In this document: positions 11,501 to 22,900 of the stretch, one piece after another
Layout: each line of letters opens with the position of its first letter
Numbering within the stretch: position 1 is the stretch's first letter
DNA from: Rhinopomastus cyanomelas
Taxonomy: Eukaryota > Chordata > Aves > Bucerotiformes > Rhinopomastidae
Assembly (NCBI GenBank): GCA_013400115.1
Contig: VXBP01000354.1
Span: 186,001-250,000, forward strand
DNA: 64,000 nt
Direction of reading: 5' to 3'
Program-made: the position numbers and the translations under genes
Notes under the pieces: model-generated
Seen by the model: the letters and a program-made list of their open reading frames with translations, nothing else
The model's database searches: none
Told to the model about the DNA's origin: nothing

Positions 11501-13425
11501 AGCACCGGAGCCTGACGGAACAAGTGCTGGAACGGGGAGAAGCTCTGCTCGACTGTATGGCCACAAATTCACCAGGTGAGGCCCTTGAGTGGGGCTGGTC
11601 TGAATGCTGAGGCCAGTGATGGTGGCCACAGACTCTACCCCTGCCCAGAATCCCTGACCACGTGTGGGGTTGGGGAAGCAATGGGCAGAGTTTGCTGTGC
11701 AGCAGCGCTGTGGAATTGAGGAGGGACCGACACCCGTATTGCTGTCCGGAGATGACAACATTAGACCGTGAGTGCTTTTGGCTGCCCCTTGCCTTGACCT
11801 TGCTGTCCCTTGTGGGTGATAGATGAGTTGGAGACCCTTTTGGGTCCTTCTGTAGGTTTTTATGATAACTGCAGCATGGCCAGCTCCCATCCTCAGCCTG
11901 CAACTGGGAGATGCTGTTTCACTTGTACTTGGGGTTCCACCCATGGTGGGTGTCAGTGCCCAGTTTGGGACCCCTGGGCTGGGCTAGTGGCTCTGGTGAC
12001 TTGGGGCATTCTGCACAAGGGCTTTCAAGCTGCATCTGCAGTCACCAAAGGGGCTTTCGTGGTCAAGTGCTGCTTTGTGGATGGACTTTCTTTCACAGCC
12101 CCAAAATTTCCTTTGGGAGTCCCTGTTTCTATGCCTTAACTTGGAATCTCTGAGGTCACTTCCCACCCCCTCCAAATTCTGCATCACAACATGGGTGGAG
12201 TGAAGCTCAGCCTGGTGATGTCTAACACTTTACTATCTTCAAAAGTCCGCCCAGGCGAGTGGAACTCCCTATGTCCCTACAGGTTCTGGGATTGTTGCAT
12301 TGCCGCCCCCTCCACTCATCCCCTGCTGTTTTCCAGCTCTGAAGGACACGCTGGGTTTGATTGTAGAGCAGTCAGAAGCACTGGAAGCCCACGCGGAGCA
12401 CATGTACAAGTCCATCCTGGCTGCTGCAGAAGCCACGCAGGACCGGGACAGGACGGAGGACGATGGGGTGCAGCAAGCGACTGCTCAGTGGGTGAGAGAG
12501 GGAGGACAAACTAGCCTTTGTGGGGAGGGGGAGAGGGAGGGAAGTGTAGGAAGATAAACAAATTAGCAAACGCTAATTAGCAAATGCTTTGTTAGCATTT
12601 GTTTTACTTTGCTGCTGGGAAAGACTAAAAGGGGATCTCAAAGCTGATGCCACATCGACTGTAAATATATCTGGTTTTGGTGGAAGGGAGCAGTGCTGGG
12701 TTGAACCAGCTGATGAAACCCAAGAGGGTGATGAGAGCGGAGATGTGGGGCGCTGGTTGGGGTGGAGGGGATGGCTGCAGTTGGTTACGGAGAGCTGCTT
12801 TTCCAGGATCACTTGTTCAGCAGCAGGAAGATGGAAAAGGGAGTATTTTTTATTTGCTTTTTTTTGGCTGATTGCTTGAGCGTCTTCCTTCCAATAACCC
12901 TGCAGCAGACACAGTGCTTCAGGAGGACATGGCAGGAGTGTTGGTGTAAAGGAATGGGGGGGGTTGTGATATGTGAGGGCTGTCACAGCTGTCAGATTGG
13001 AAATCGCTGGTCAGACTGGGAATCACCATAAACCTGTCTATACAAAAAGGCTGAGTGATAGCAAGGTGCTGTAGGGGTGGGGGGCAGTGATGCAGGGAGG
13101 CTCTTCACAGCCTCTGAGCACCAAGAGGTAGGAATTTAGATGACCCTTGACCTCTCCCCTCACACCCCCATGAGCTCAGCTTGTTGATTTCCCCATGGCC
13201 CAGCTCCACACCTGAAAAAACTGGTGTGGCAGAGGAGACTAACAGCAAAGCAATAACAGCAAGGCTTGCTTAGGACTTGTAATTTATTTTATTGGTAATT
13301 ATTGCTAGCCCTATGCTATGAAGTACAGGGAAGTAACATAAATGGTTTGTGGAGCTGCAGCCAAAGCAGAGCAGCAAACTGAATCTATTTCATTGCAGGT
13401 GCTGGGGCAGCCTCAGGACAGCTGA
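8228..13425 (+). CDS. CEP68: Centrosomal protein of 68 kDa, seven-exon gene model
   Basis: CEP68 helps hold the two centrioles together in interphase and is known in mammals to act with pericentrin and CEP215 and to be destroyed at mitosis. Coding segments are 8228-8596, 9247-10668, 11226-11348, 11479-11575, 12337-12491 and 13399-13425, after a noncoding first exon. All junctions keep frame, giving about 730 residues against 757 in human. Recognition rests on the block around residues 261-300 (YQAEYWAC, SLPPSPDR, KEYEDLLDY) and on the C-terminal helical domain (CHQLEELIRWLY, EHRSLTE). An acidic DDDDD run is at residues 103-107. DSGIGLDS at 317-324 resembles a beta-TrCP phosphodegron, and the corresponding human sequence is similar as I remember it. 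Most of the N-terminal two thirds is low-complexity and disordered-looking. The last short exon is the least certain part. Confidence 0.93.
8683..8868 (+). repeat. CR1 LINE 3' fragment in CEP68 intron 2
   Basis: It shows the typical order 'ctggaacaggctgttccagg', 'gtgttcaagccccggttgga', then 'gaccacttccaacctagacc'. It is sense to CEP68 and sits in the 650-bp intron between the start-codon exon and the large exon, without touching the splice sites. Confidence 0.85.
9247..10668 (+). CDS. CEP68: CEP68 large coding exon 3
   Basis: A single 1422-nt open exon of 474 residues lies between TTTCCCCAG ending 9246 and AAG|GTAGGC at 10669, both in phase 0. It holds the family's most recognisable block, YQAEYWAC through KEYEDLLDYAYPL, at residues 261-301, and the DSGIGLDS motif. 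The first codon is GTG, read as valine after the splice, not as a start. Its C-terminal residues ESLAQCIK join directly to the next exon, as in human CEP68 (ESLVQCVK). Confidence 0.95.
11226..11348 (+). CDS. CEP68: CEP68 coding exon 4
   Basis: The acceptor is AAGTAG ending at 11225 and the donor is CTG|GTAGGG after 11348. The exon is 123 nt, phase 0 at both ends. It encodes MFCHQLEELIRWLYSIADI and the following linker, matching the start of the C-terminal helical domain. The ATG at its first codon is internal methionine. Confidence 0.92.
11479..11575 (+). CDS. CEP68: CEP68 coding exon 5
   Basis: Acceptor CATCAG ends at 11478 and donor G|GTGAGG follows 11575. The 97 nt leave phase 1, resolved by the next exon. 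It encodes EFRKDIAEHRSLTEQVLERG and a short tail, strongly matching human CEP68. Confidence 0.93.
12337..12491 (+). CDS. CEP68: CEP68 coding exon 6
   Basis: The acceptor is TTTTCCAG ending at 12336. The exon reads ALKDTLGLIVEQSEALEAH and then HMYKSILAAAEATQD. A good donor, TGG|GTGAGA, follows 12491. If that donor is not used, the frame continues to a stop at 12555-12557 with a low-complexity glycine- and glutamate-rich tail that looks non-native. I favour splicing. Confidence 0.88.
13399..13425 (+). CDS. CEP68: CEP68 terminal coding exon (short, candidate)
   Basis: An acceptor with a good pyrimidine tract, CTATTTCATTGCAG, ends at 13398. Joining 12491 to 13399 in phase 0 adds VLGQPQDS and a TGA stop at 13423-13425. 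The remaining roughly 1.3 kb to the AATAAA cluster would then be 3' UTR. The alternative is read-through to 12557 without this exon. Confidence 0.55.
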   Translation: MLGQPQDS

Positions 13426-14730
13426 GACCGGCAGAGAGCACCAGAGTGGCTCCTGCACCTCTTGCAACGATGCCAAATTTGATGATATCTCTGTTGGGAG
13501 TTCATCAGTCCAGGATGAGTTGAGTTTGGCTGGGTTTTTTTCTTTAACTTGAGAAGGGCTGTACAGCAGTTGGCTCCCAGACTGGCTAGTTACTGGTGCT
13601 GACTGGAAGGGAGTGTGAGTGATGGGTGTAGAGTTGACCCCTTTGTTTTTTTAAACATTTTTCACTGTATGATGTTTCCTTTTAAAAAAAAACCAAAACC
13701 CACTCATGTTTTATTGTGTCCCCCCCATTAGCAAAGTGTCAGGAAGACACTGATTAGTTCTACTGTTTTTGTTTTAGCTCTCTGCTCAGTAAAGCAGGTG
13801 ATTTCATGGCCCTGTGCTCAGGGTTTGTTTATGCTCTTATGAAAAAAAAATCAGTGCTAGATGCCAAGAAACAGGAGCTCCTCCTGGTTCTTGGGAGCAA
13901 ACCGAGCTCTTGTTTACAGTTCCCAAGTTAAACTTTCAGTTCTCCTATGCTGAAACAGGAAGAGTTAGTTCTGTTTAACTTGCTGTCACCTGTTGGTTGT
14001 GTTGGTGCTGCACTGGTTTCTGTGCCTTCCCCCTCCTGTTGCTCACAGAGGGGTTTCAGACCTTTCTCTGCCCGAGAAAGGGGCAGCTCTGAAGGACCTC
14101 AACAAAGTCAGTGGCTCAAAAAAAGAGACAACCCCAGGCTGTTGGTCCTTGGCTTTCACTAACCTTTAAGCTACTTGGTGAGCATCGTGTTCTTGTGCAC
14201 CTACATCATTTCCTGCAATTCTTGTGAGCAGAACACCAAGTTGGTTTTCTGTTATGAACACACAGACAAAAGTGCAGTTAAACTGGTTCTAAATGACAAA
14301 ACCCAGTGAATTATTTCAATGCTCTGGTATCTTTCACCTCCTCAGGTTGAAGAACAATTTTTAGTATTTTTTTAAATATTGGCATTTGCAAGTGGCAGGT
14401 GACAATTCCTAGTGCAGCACAACTTCAGCAGAAAGGCTCCAGCAAAATGGTCTCACTGGTTTTACTGCTTCTGGGTCCCAGTGAGCTCACAGGGTGAGTC
14501 CAAACATAATGTGTGGTGGGGTAGGCTGGGAGTGACATACCAGGGACACGCTACCCGTTGTGTCCAACTTACGTAGTGTTTCAGCTCAGAGAGATGAGAC
14601 CATGGTGCCCTCATGCAGGATTTTTAGGCTGCTCTACCCTCTTCCATCCGTCTCCAGCATTTATCATCACACTAATGCCTTTGGGGGAAGGGTAAAAACC
14701 CTAAATAAATAAATAAAAATAATCACCCAA
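13426..14730 (+). other. CEP68: CEP68 3' UTR (inferred)
   Basis: No further conserved coding is seen after the TGA at 13423-13425. The stretch ends in overlapping AATAAA signals starting at 14704, followed by a GT-rich 'gttggttttgc' region typical of a cleavage downstream element. The cleavage position, about 14725-14735, is an estimate. Confidence 0.5.
14704..14717 (+). terminator. CEP68: Polyadenylation signal cluster for CEP68
   Basis: Overlapping AATAAA hexamers in 'aataaataaataaa' lie on the plus strand, followed about 35 bp later by a GT-rich tract. They sit only about 50 bp from the last minus-strand AATAAA of RAB1A (14765-14770), so the two genes end tail to tail. Confidence 0.6.
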
Positions 14731-14744
14731 CAACTGCTGTAGCC

Positions 14745-16755
14745 CGAGTTGGTTTTGCAATGCTTTTATTACTGTATATATTAACATTGGTTTGATAGTA
14801 TGCAGCAGGCATCTCGACATTTCAGTTCATTTGTGCACTTGTGGGTAGGGGAGATGTTCGATACCCTCCATACACCTCCTCCTGCTGTGCCTCCTGATCC
14901 CCGCAGCTCTTGCTGCTCCCGTTGGGGAGGGGAGGGGTGGGGGTCACATGATATAGAACGAATTATACCAACGAGCACCACTCTAATAGAAAGCACATCA
15001 CTTTATTGTGAAGGTCTCCAGTGGGAAGGGTTCAACTTAACCATGACAAGACTTCATGTATTACAATTGCCTGTTGATTTAACGCGACTATGTTGAAGAA
15101 AAGCCGTTAGCCAAAGTCATCCCCCCCCCCAAAACAAACCAAAAGAAGAAATGATCAGAGGATATCTGCACCAGTTTTAGTTTATACCTCACAACATACC
15201 TAGGCTATATATTTTTATTTTATTTCTGTAACTATCACAGGGTGTATTTACTACGAGGGGAATGTTACATGGTCTTTCAAACATGAGACTATTTACAGAG
15301 TAGGCTGAACAGTTTTGAGTTTGGATGAAGCTCAACAGTTGTACGTGGATAGGAAGTGTTATAGGCTGGCTTTCCTGTGGCTTTTAGCTAGACATCAGGC
15401 ACTAATGATTTGATTAGCTCTGTACAAAGAATCACACACCATCCAAAAAAAAAACAAAACCAAAAACCCAAACCTCTGGGCTGCTGGTTAGTTCCAAATT
15501 GCCTACTTGAGCAACAGGCTTGGGGTAGAGCCTGAGCAGCCCCCTTTCACCCTTCTGTTGCTTCTACACATGACAGAGAAGCTAAGCTGTTACTAAATCA
15601 GGGGGTGCTGATCAAAAGGATGGAACTGATAGTATATATTAAAAAAAGACATACTGGTAGAAACACACCACCACCACCTCAAGGTTACACTGAGGTCCTT
15701 CAAGTTAGGGAAACCTGTTTTCTCTTTCCTCCCCTACTACACAACGCAGACAGGAATTCCCCAACTGGAATTCTTGAGAAATGAATTCAAGTTCTGAGCC
15801 TATGTTTAAGGGAGCTGTTGTACATTCAGAGCACATCATGCTTCCATGGACGTCGGCTGGGTGGTTCTGGTACAGTGGCTGTGCCTTAAGCACCGCAACA
15901 GCTCTGTCTTTTGGGGGTCACAGTCCCTGGTTTTTAGCTGCAGGGAAGGTCTCTGGGTCTACCGGAAGGTCTGAGAGCCGTGGCTGCACACAGAGAGGGT
16001 TTGTGCACAAGGCAAGCCTGTCCTCCCCCTTAGCCACACAAATTAAGACAATATTTATCACCATACAGTTGGATCTTACTTCCAATAAGTACAATATTTA
16101 TTAAACATTTCTTCAGTTTCTGTTACATATTGTGCAACAAATTACAATATCCTGCAGCCACAAATTAATATGCAGAGTATGAAGAAAACTATTAATCAGA
16201 TAGTGTGATCTTTTCCCATTTATAATTCTACAAGAGAAGGAACTAGGCAAATCAGATCTTACAGATATCTAAATCTTATGCATGGAAAGTGACAGACACC
16301 GTTGTGCTGTTTGATACAAAATGGCTCAACTTCATCTTCAGAAGACTAAACCCGACACCTAAACATGCCAATAGAAACATCGAAATGGGAAAAAAAAAAA
16401 TCAAATTAAAAAACCACGCCCTAACCAACCACAGGAGAAAACAGTCTGGTTATCAGGGAAAGCAACGAGGGTTACATGTTTATAAACCAGCACACAAAGG
16501 TTTAAAACAGTTCTGAAAATGAAGTTAGCTGTCTTGAGTCAAGGGAATAAAAAAAAAGTCAGTATTGACCATTTACAATCTCTGACCTTTGTGGAGACGG
16601 TAAGAATCTGTTGTAGTGCAGCTACATACAGTACGATTCAGGCAATTTTATTTATTTATCTTTTTTATTATGGTTTTTTGTTTTTTGTTTTGTTTTTTCA
16701 CTTGGGTTCAGATTGCAAATAATTGTTTTGAGACAAAAAGGGGGGGAGGCAAGTT
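14745..16755 (-). other. RAB1A: RAB1A 3' UTR (inferred)
   Basis: About 2 kb of AT-rich, repeat-free sequence follows the RAB1A stop codon on the minus strand. Candidate AATAAA signals, read on the minus strand, are at 16647-16652, 16097-16102, 15002-15007 and 14765-14770. RAB1A in other vertebrates has a long 3' UTR, so the distal site is plausible, and several alternative ends are likely. The exact end is not determined here. Confidence 0.5.
14765..14770 (-). terminator. RAB1A: Distal polyadenylation signal for RAB1A (candidate)
   Basis: TTTATT on the plus strand is AATAAA on the minus strand. Cleavage 10-30 nt further would fall at about 14735-14755, next to the CEP68 end. Proximal candidates at 15002, 16097 and 16647 could produce shorter messages. 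Confidence 0.45.
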
Positions 16756-16953
16756 TTAGCAGCAACCTCCGCTAGACTGCTTCACCGGAGTGCTCTGAAT
16801 TTTAACATTGGACTTCTCTGCACCACCAGCTGTTGCTCCCGGCCCCATTCGTTTTTTAATCTCGGCAGCCATGGTCATGAAAGACTGTTCTACGTTTGTG
16901 GCATTCTTTGCACTGGTTTCCAAAAATGGAATTCCAAGAGAATCTGCAAATTC
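16756..16953 (-). CDS. RAB1A: RAB1A coding exon 6
   Basis: The acceptor on the minus strand is TTTGCAG. The exon begins [16 protein letters not shown] (residue 141 on), contains the G5 motif SAK, runs through the hypervariable tail and ends CC then TAA (stop at 16756-16758). Confidence 0.98.
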   Translation of the reverse strand, partial: EFADSLGIPFLETSAKNATNVEQSFMTMAAEIKKRMGPGATAGGAEKSNVKIQSTPVKQSSGGCC

Positions 16954-19900
16954 CTGCAAATTGAGAAACAGCCAACAGTCAGCTCAGGTACACAACACAT
17001 ACCGTGCCTCACTTCCGTGCAAACCGCACATTCCCAGAGCACCTCCCCACACCCAAGCTCCAGCCTGACAAGTCCGCAGAAGGGGGTCATCCATGCACCA
17101 AGACCCTTCCCTGAACTTATTCAAGTGTATTTGGTCCAGACTAGGTTCAACCCAGCGAGCAGGCAGCGATATTGACGTACCTTTGCTGTTGTATAGTCTA
17201 CTACTTTCTTTGTGGTCAGATCACACTTGTTCCCCACCAACAACTTGTTGACGTTTTCGCTGGCATAACGGTCTATCTCCTGCAGCCACTGTTTGACGTT
17301 ATTGAAAGACTCCTAGGAGGCAAGAGAGCTGTGAGCAAGAGCCTTAAACAGAGGGGAGAGCTCAGTGCTGGTCACTATCACCTGGGAAAGCAGCTCACTG
17401 AACTTATCAATATGATCTGCAGCTGAAAACTCACTACTAAACATCATCATGGAGTGTCAGCACAGGGTCTGTACACAGACCTCAGCCCACACCCTAGACC
17501 CTGCAGCATCAGCTCATTTTCTCCCCTGCTGCACTCCCCAACCCTGAAAAATATCTCCCTGTTGCTTTTCCCCTGCTCTGTATGTTGAAAGGCTTGTACC
17601 ACCTGGACCTCCTCCTCCTGTAGGGAGATAGCAGACATGGACAAAGCTGCAAGCAGAAGAATCCCTTCCACTAACAGCACTGGGTATTCAGTGCCAGCCA
17701 CACTTCGAAGGCAGAACTGCTGCACTGAACTGTTATTCCAGTTCACATCAGAATGTGGATGTTCTTCTATTAATTGAGGAAACTCTGCACTTCCTATGAG
17801 CTCTTCAAGCAGAACTGCACTGGTCATCTCCAGAGGTTCCTTCCCACAATGCACTGGCTGGGCTGTGCCCTGTACCCATGCTAACAAAGCTGGGGTTGAA
17901 ACACCAGATTTTATTGTAGCCAGTGTTTTGATACATTCAGGAATCTCCCAACAGCTTCCATCATTATCTCAGACTTCCTGCCACCTGAGGTAGGGCCAGA
18001 AGTCCTCACAGAGAACAATCACCCAGCTGCCCAGAAAGTAAAGCCTGAGATCAAATTCCCACTCACTGCTACTTCTACCTCAACCTTTCACCCCAAACCG
18101 GAGTTTAGCACATCCTTCTGTTTAATACAGCCTGGAGGATGTGGTGGCTGTCTCTACGTGGTTAAATTCCCACTTGATAACCTGGGCTGATATTACTGTT
18201 TCCACAGGAGGAACAGTAAAGGTTCTCACTCACCTGATCCGTAACATCATACACCACTATGATGCCATGAGCGCCTCTATAGTAACTGGAAGTGATAGTT
18301 CGAAACCTCTCCTGTCCCGCCGTGTCCCACTGCAAGACAAAGAACAGGACCAGTTACTGCAATGCAGCTAAACTGGTGCCACACCTGAGTTTCCACAAAT
18401 ACAGCTAAGCCATCCACCTACAACTGTGTCCACCACCCAGCCACAGGGGTGGGCCTGAAACTGTCAAACACAGTTTGAGAAGATGAAGAGGTTTCAATCA
18501 AGAACTGCACTTCAGCAGGTGCTTTTCTGGAAGAGTATACGTGCATGGTTAGACTAGTGCAGTCAAGACATCTCGCTGAGGAAAACATGAAAGCAGATTT
18601 AACCCACAAAGCAGCCATGGGTCAGTGGTCAGAACAACAAATGTGAGGCAGGGCCTCACTTGAAAACTTGTTAGGAGTAAGGTCAGAGACACAGGTGTCT
18701 TAACATGAGCACCCCCTTCCCTCCTCCTTCATGAAGAAGCTGCAGCAAACACATTTAAAGGCAACAAACATCCTCTTCAGAGAATAAAGTGCAACAACTC
18801 AAACCAAACCTGGCTCCCTTCTGCTGGGAGAGCAAACACTGCTCTGTCTGGAACCACACCAGGAAAAGGATGAGCTGCTTATTAAAAATAGTCAGACTCC
18901 CAGACAGATTTACGTAGCAACAACATTCCCAGTGGGCTGCTCTGGACTTTGAACATCAGTCTGCTCTGGCTCCTGGTTGTGGACACTTCTGCTCCACACC
19001 AGAGCCTGGAATCCCTGAGTCATTGCCTTCAGGCCTCGAGAGCCTCTGCCCAAGCTGGAAGCAGTCACTGACAAGGATTGCATGACCTTGCATAGATATT
19101 AGGTTTCATTACAGCAGCCACCCTTTAGGAGTGCTTCAAGAGTAGAGGAAATAACTGCCAAGTCGCTTCCCCTGCTTATTTCAAGGGAAAGGCCAAAAGC
19201 AGCTGCAGCAGATGAGCTGGTTACAAGTGTTTTGTGTCAGTTTTTCCACTCAAGTCACCAAAAGCAGGAGTTTCCAGCATTTCCTCAGATGAATGTCACC
19301 AGGAGAGGAGAAATTCTACTTACTATCTGCAGCTTGATTGTTTTCCCATCTAGTTCTATAGTTCTGATTTTGAAGTCCACACCAATCGTGCTGATGTAAC
19401 TTTCTGTGTATGTATCATCCTAGAAAAAACAGAACACATGTCAAGCCAGCAGTCACCTACTCTATTACACATCAGGCAGGCATTGGTACTCAATTCCCCA
19501 GCAAAACCAGTCTGATCATTCAAACTCCAGCTGGTATCTTTTTACTTTACAAAGATCCCTCAAAGATTTGCAAAAGTACCTCAAACAGCAAGATTTATGC
19601 TCCAAACAGAGCAGTCATCAAAAAGCCTCTTTTCTGGAAACCCTGTAATTTTAAGTCTTCTTGGACTGCAGTTTTAAAAAGCCTTTGCTCACACTGGCAG
19701 ACTGAAGAGCCACCTAGAACAATTATTACAGTTATTTCAATGCCTCAAATTTTTAATTTTCCTGGCATAGTTTTTGTTGTACTACATATTGGCTCCCTAC
19801 AGCAAGTCAGGGAGTCAGTCACACTCCACATCTGAATTTCAGATCCTCCATTGCCAAAGCCAGTAACTCTCCCCTGTAGAGTTACACTGGGGAGTCCTCT

Positions 19901-22900
19901 ACTCTGCAGCCCAAGTAAATACGAGAAAGAAAACTTAGCACTGGTTTAGTAGCTCACAGACCCAGCTGTGGAGTCTCACTGGAAGCGCTGGAGCATTTCT
20001 GCTACCTTCTAGTGACTGACAGCTTTCTGGAATCAAGTTAGTTTCTATTCCTCAAGTGCCAGCAGGATGGAACTTCTTGGAAAAAAGAGACCATCAAAGG
20101 CTTTAAGCCACCAGCAGCTCTCACAAAAAGCAACGGATTTGTTTGGGGTGTGAATGCAAGACACTTTAGGCAACATCCCATCTGCCTGGCTGGGGGAACA
20201 CAGGTAAAGATAAAACATTTAGCTTTTCATGACATGACACTGGTTTCCTTAATGTTTCACTACCATACAAGGAGTGTCTGAAAAGTCAGATGCTGTTTAA
20301 TCCACAGCAGGGAGAACACAGGAAACGGAATATGGCAGTAATTCCTTATGTCACACAGCTCCAAATCAAACTCCTAAATGAAAAAGCTACTTGGTTCAAG
20401 AAACACCAGACAGATGAGTACAAACTAAGATGGGCAGCAGAAACAGAACAGTTGGATTATTCACACTAGCCAAAATTAATTTAAAAAGTATCTGCAAGAG
20501 AGGCAGGTGAGGATGATTGCCCATAGCAACATAAAGCTGCACTTCAGTATTGACTGAGATAAGGAGTTCACTGGACTCCACCTTTTTCTATTCAGGGCTG
20601 TCAGACCCACTTTAACTTTTCCTGTTAATGCAGAAACCAGAGCTTCTTGCATCAAATTACAACCCAGGCAACCCACTAGCAATTTTAACATTTATCACAT
20701 AGTCATTCATTAAAGGAAGCACAAGCTATTTCTAGAGTATTATTTCAACTGCTCCTCCTTCTGGCTAAGCAATTGTGAGGCCTTTTCAATGAAGATATCA
20801 AACTTCAGCTGGCTGAAAGCATTCAGATCAAGCAGTAACTGATCAAGGTTTTGCCTGACACATTTGTACTCTTTATGTCTGAAGGAACACAACTCAGAAT
20901 CCATGTGTGTTCTCGCATCTTCCATTAGTGTAGTGATGGAAGTTAAATTAAGATACCAGTAAACAACAATTATTCCTGAAGTTATTTGTTGTTACTCAAA
21001 TAAAAACTAATGCAGGAGACACAAGGGTTTTGCTAATTATTCCTCGGTACTCCAGACCTGACGGGCATCAGCCTTTTCAAGGAGTTGTGGTAGCACAGAA
21101 GTTCTTGCTAAGGACTCAGTCATTTCTTAATTACTTCGTTAAGTATTAGAGTATGATCACTTACTGCAAACCTAAGAAGAAGGCAAGATTTCCCAACACC
21201 GGAGTCTCCAATCAAGAGTAACTTGAATAAATAGTCACTGCAGAAAGAAAAAAGAAAAAATAAGTCACTTAGAGAAAAACACTGTTGAGAAGCAAGTACT
21301 TGTAGCCAATATATTATCACATTTGAGAAGGGTACTTTAATTCAACACCAGTGAGGCCACTGGGCAAGTCCAAGATTCTCCATCATCCAGTCTAGACACA
21401 GTTTAGTTAACTGACTTGGAAAGGGAAGAGTGAGGTCAATGCTCTGAATAGGAAGTTACTCTGGGGACACCAGCCTCACTAACACAGCCCTACTTCAGCC
21501 CTCTGGGGTCCAGCTAAGTTTAAATCATGCAAAATTAAGCACAAGTCTTGCTGCTTGGATGAGTGACTTGAGTAACCTGCTGATGGTAGTAACACCCTGC
21601 TGACCACCCGTGCCAGCAGCTTTGCATCTTCTTTCAAGTCAAAAGCTGCATTCCACTGCCCAGCTTCCAATTCTTTCCTCAGTTTAAGTCACCAAAATGT
21701 AAGTTCCAGCAGAAGCCAACAGCAATTTAAATAGACAAACCACAGTCACTGCTTTTAGTCACCTGCTAAAGCCAAACAAACAACTACCGTCTGTCATATA
21801 GAGCCAACAGTGACCTCATAACTTGACTTGCCTTTCAAGAACTAAAACAAAGCCCAAGCCATCACCACATGCAGACACATTTATTCTCTGGAGAATGTCA
21901 GTTGTGACATCAGTAATTCTAAAGTCACATTAGCAGGAGTGACCCTTTTTTGTGCTTAAGGTTGAGGGAACATTATCGTCAATGACCAACCTGGTTTTCA
22001 AATAGTAGTGAACATTTCAGTATTAGCAAGACTTTAGAGGTTGTGTTAGTCCTAAACTTAATAGTAGAGATTAAGGAGCAATAAAGCACCACTTACACAA
22101 GTTATGTCGCTTTCCAAGTATTAAGACTATCCTGTTCTGTTCTTATTGCTCTGCAGCCCTGCAGTGTCCAAGATTAAGTCTGGTGTCAATGAACCATGAG
22201 AGTTTACAGTGTGTATTTCTATACCATCTTAACCAAACAGAGAAGAGAGAATTTATGCAAATGCTTCAAGTCAGCTGTCTCCACCTATTATTCCCTACTA
22301 ATGTTGCTATTGACTCTGGCTGGCAGGAATCCAGACAGGAGACTGCATCCATCCCCTGCTGATAAGAGCCAAGCAGATGGTCAGCTACTCAAGAGCCCAA
22401 ATCTGTTGTACTGGCTGGTCCCAGGCTGCAAATACAACTGAAACCTTCACCAAGTTCTGCAGCACTTCCCTCCAGGACTCAGAAGTGCTAAGTGTAGAGA
22501 CTAATAAAGCTGATCCTTACAGACATAACCTTTCCTCACAGTGTAAAGCTAAAAGCAGTCTAGGTATTTAAAAATAAATAAATTAAAAGGTGAGCAGTTT
22601 ACACATTACTCATCGCTCCACTACTGAGGTAGTCATTCAACTAAAATCATCTTGCCTTGCACCAGTTATTAACCCAAACCATAGAGGAGATATGTGGGTT
22701 GTGATGCAACTTAGCAGCTTCAAGATATCTGTATTACTGACCAGGAACTTTTACACTGGTGACCACAGACAAAATACACATTTCTGGAGGGTTGAACCTG
22801 CCCCCAAGGTGACACCTTGCAACCTAGGGTCTCAAAAGTGCCTCAAAGAACAGTTTTGTGTTTCCCAAGGCTCCACCTGCAGAAACTCCACCACAGCTTT

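Noticed and set aside
17447..17887. A 146-codon minus-strand frame between RAB1A coding exons 4 and 5
   Set aside because: It lies inside an intron, is not flanked by usable splice sites in frame, and resembles no known protein.
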